From a virus: a stretch of DNA of 21,565 nucleotides. A program made the translations under genes and the position numbers. The notes beneath the pieces were generated by a model, which saw only the letters and a list, made by a program, of their open reading frames with translations, did not search any database and was not told the DNA's origin. Shown here piece after piece: positions 20,114 to 21,565 of this stretch. The DNA is taken from positions 1 to 21,565 of IMG/VR virus record IMGVR_UViG_3300009551_000126; one strand, 5' to 3'. Position 1 is the stretch's first letter; each line of letters begins with the position of its first letter.

Positions 20114-21565
20114 CTAAAAATGGATTCTGAAAACCTGCGCCATTGACCCGACATCGATAGGAGTCCCTGTCGAACCATTTATGGTTATTCCCGTTATGTT
20201 TGTTCCAGTAGTTACCCATGAGACACCGCCCCACTGCAGCCTGGCAATAACCCCGCCAGTTCCCTCCATGGAAAAGCATTGCGCAATCTTCCGTGTATTG
20301 GCGTCATTCTGTATGAGGATGAATCCTGTCAACGCAGCATTCAGGGATGAATCAAGTGAGCCGATGATGTTGTTATTGGCAGCAGAAGCCCCCGGAGAGC
20401 CGCTGGCAAAGGTTCCGATTTGGCGCCAGTAGTTTGTTACGGTTGTGTCTGAGTTGAAAACCAGATTGATATTTGAAGCGTTTGCGGTTGAATTACGCAA
20501 GGAAAACAAAACCAGATAAGTCCCGTCCCTATTGATGTCCAGAGAACTGACTGTCAAATTTGCCGTTGCAGACCCCGCAACGGTAGTCCCGGCAACGAAG
20601 GCCATGGCGCCTCCCGATCCGCCGCCTACTGTCCCCAGCGCGAAATTTCCCGCGCCATCGCCGACGATCGCTTGTCCGGCAGTACCGTTGCCCAGCATCG
20701 CAGCAATGTAGGCATTGAACGTAGCGTCAGTGGGCGCCGCCGCGCTGCCGGTAATGTTCGCCTTGACCGTGTGCGCTGCCATGTCGGCGAGCTTGGCGTT
20801 GGTCGTGCCGCCGTCTTTCTCACTAAACGTTGTGCCAACCAATTGCAGCGTCGAGCCATCCGCACTATAGACGGTGCCCGGAATAGCAGCGGATAGATTA
20901 GCGAATGTTATTTTCTTATTAGCAAAACTAGAAGCGCTATCTGCTAGGAGAAATTCATCGCCACTGACAGGAGTAGTTTTCCCCGTTAAAGGATCTATTG
21001 CTATAGATATAGCCGGAGTAGCGCCGCCGCTTGATACTATAGGGCTTGTTCCTGAAACACTAGTAACTGTTCCAGAGCCCTTACTATTAAAGGTGTTCCA
21101 GTCAGTAGAAGTCAAGAAGCCTTTATGTGTAGCATCTGCGGCTTGACCATTAGTATAATCAATGGAAATTACACCAGAACCATTATCGTTAAAATCTGCT
21201 GCAGCAAAAGCCGCTGCACCAAGAGTACTTCCGTCCGCTTTTGCATCTGCAATAGAAATAGTAGGCGTACTGCCGCCACTAGAGGCTATAGGAGCTGTAC
21301 CGCTTACAGACGTTACAGATCCCCCAGTAATAGCTACATTAGTAACTCCTGATACGCGGCCATCAGCCAAAAGAGTTATTTGAGGTACGTTAGTAGCATT
21401 ACCATAAGTGCCGGCAGTAACTCCACTAGCAGATACAGATAAAGTTTCTGTGCCTGCTCCTGAAGTCATTGTTATGCTAGTAGAGCCTAGAAGCTTAGCA
21501 GCATTGGGAAGCGTAGCTGGAGGAGTATCGTAAAGAAGATACTTAGCCGAATCCGGAGCAGGAGT
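20114..21565 (-). CDS. Tail fibre/appendage protein, 5' end cut by window edge
   Basis: The frame stays open through the right edge (codons encoding PAPDSAKYLLYDTPPATLPN continue upstream of 21469), so the N-terminus is missing. At least 483 residues are present. The protein is Ala/Gly/Ser/Thr-rich and strand-rich. It has two 22-residue repeats of the type VTSVSGTxPIxSSGG (21251-21316 and 21002-21067) and GFLTSTDWNTFNSK between them, both common in phage tail fibres, then a different C-terminal region ending in ITGITINGSTGTPIDVGSM. The C-terminal half has a clearly different base composition (see findings). It is expected in the virion, where the distal end usually binds the receptor. Confidence 0.82.
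   Translation of the reverse strand, partial: TPAPDSAKYLLYDTPPATLPNAAKLLGSTSITMTSGAGTETLSVSASGVTAGTYGNATNVPQITLLADGRVSGVTNVAITGGSVTSVSGTAPIASSGGSTPTISIADAKADGSTLGAAAFAAADFNDNGSGVISIDYTNGQAADATHKGFLTSTDWNTFNSKGSGTVTSVSGTSPIVSSGGATPAISIAIDPLTGKTTPVSGDEFLLADSASSFANKKITFANLSAAIPGTVYSADGSTLQLVGTTFSEKDGGTTNAKLADMAAHTVKANITGSAAAPTDATFNAYIAAMLGNGTAGQAIVGDGAGNFALGTVGGGSGGAMAFVAGTTVAGSATANLTVSSLDINRDGTYLVLFSLRNSTANASNINLVFNSDTTVTNYWRQIGTFASGSPGASAANNNIIGSLDSSLNAALTGFILIQNDANTRKIAQCFSMEGTGGVIARLQWGGVSWVTTGTNITGITINGSTGTPIDVGSMAQVFRIHF

Noticed and set aside
20626-20865. 79-aa Arg-rich - strand frame within the tail gene
   Set aside because: A GC-rich out-of-frame shadow of the tail protein's C-terminal half.
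1-21565. tRNA genes, CRISPR arrays, insertion sequences, integrase or phage RNA polymerase
   Set aside because: No cloverleaf-like sequence, regularly spaced repeat, transposase or integrase motif, or single-subunit RNA polymerase motif was seen by eye; a weak tRNA could be missed without a folding search.

Overview
The window is a piece of a tailed bacteriophage (Caudoviricetes) genome. It has tightly packed genes, most of them on the + strand, with many stop/start overlaps. It carries a complete T7-like set of replication proteins: a zinc/TOPRIM primase, a DnaB-like helicase, a family A DNA polymerase, a gp6-like 5'-3' exonuclease, an endonuclease I-like resolvase and an SSB-like protein. 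A vitamin B12-dependent ribonucleotide reductase is also present. The spanin pair implies a Gram-negative host. No single-subunit RNA polymerase, integrase, tRNA or CRISPR array was found. The gene content resembles T7-type podoviruses that lack an RNA polymerase and carry class II RNR (marine Cobavirus/Zobellviridae-like groups come to mind), but that placement is a guess.

Layout. 44-3747: class II glutamine amidotransferase, an unknown protein, primase, a DUF3307 membrane protein and a small protein. 3754-6631: helicase followed by three proteins with similar C-terminal halves, of which the last is a recognisable GNAT acetyltransferase; a 211-base gap with a plausible promoter precedes that one. 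6628-7531: five very small genes. 7546-9637: DNA polymerase and a coiled-coil protein. 9712-11162: SSB-like protein, a VWA-domain protein and a small protein. 11176-13083: class II RNR. 13127-13756: an unknown protein with a leader suggesting strong expression, then a strong hairpin. 13813-15462: small proteins, a HAD-like phosphatase, a possible metalloprotein and a secreted protein. 15458-16847: 5'-3' exonuclease, endonuclease I and a MazG-like protein. 16807-19503: small proteins, a DEDDy exonuclease with a zinc ribbon, and a SLOG/DUF2493 protein.

At about 19504 the + strand genes meet a converging - strand block, read right to left: a tail fibre/appendage protein cut by the right edge, then an overlapping i-spanin/o-spanin pair. 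A near-ideal intrinsic terminator for the - strand block lies inside the last + strand gene.

The observations I find most worth checking are these. The polymerase and the exonuclease both lack any ATG/GTG/TTG start that would preserve their first catalytic strand, and each has an ATT codon placed after a Shine-Dalgarno sequence. Three GNAT-like paralogues lie in tandem, two of them without the acetyl-CoA motif. The amidotransferase has a large unassigned C-terminal half ending in a four-cysteine site. The tail protein has a sharp composition break. These genes are mostly nucleotide and DNA metabolism genes. Any role for the amidotransferase and GNAT-like proteins in DNA or nucleotide modification is inference only.
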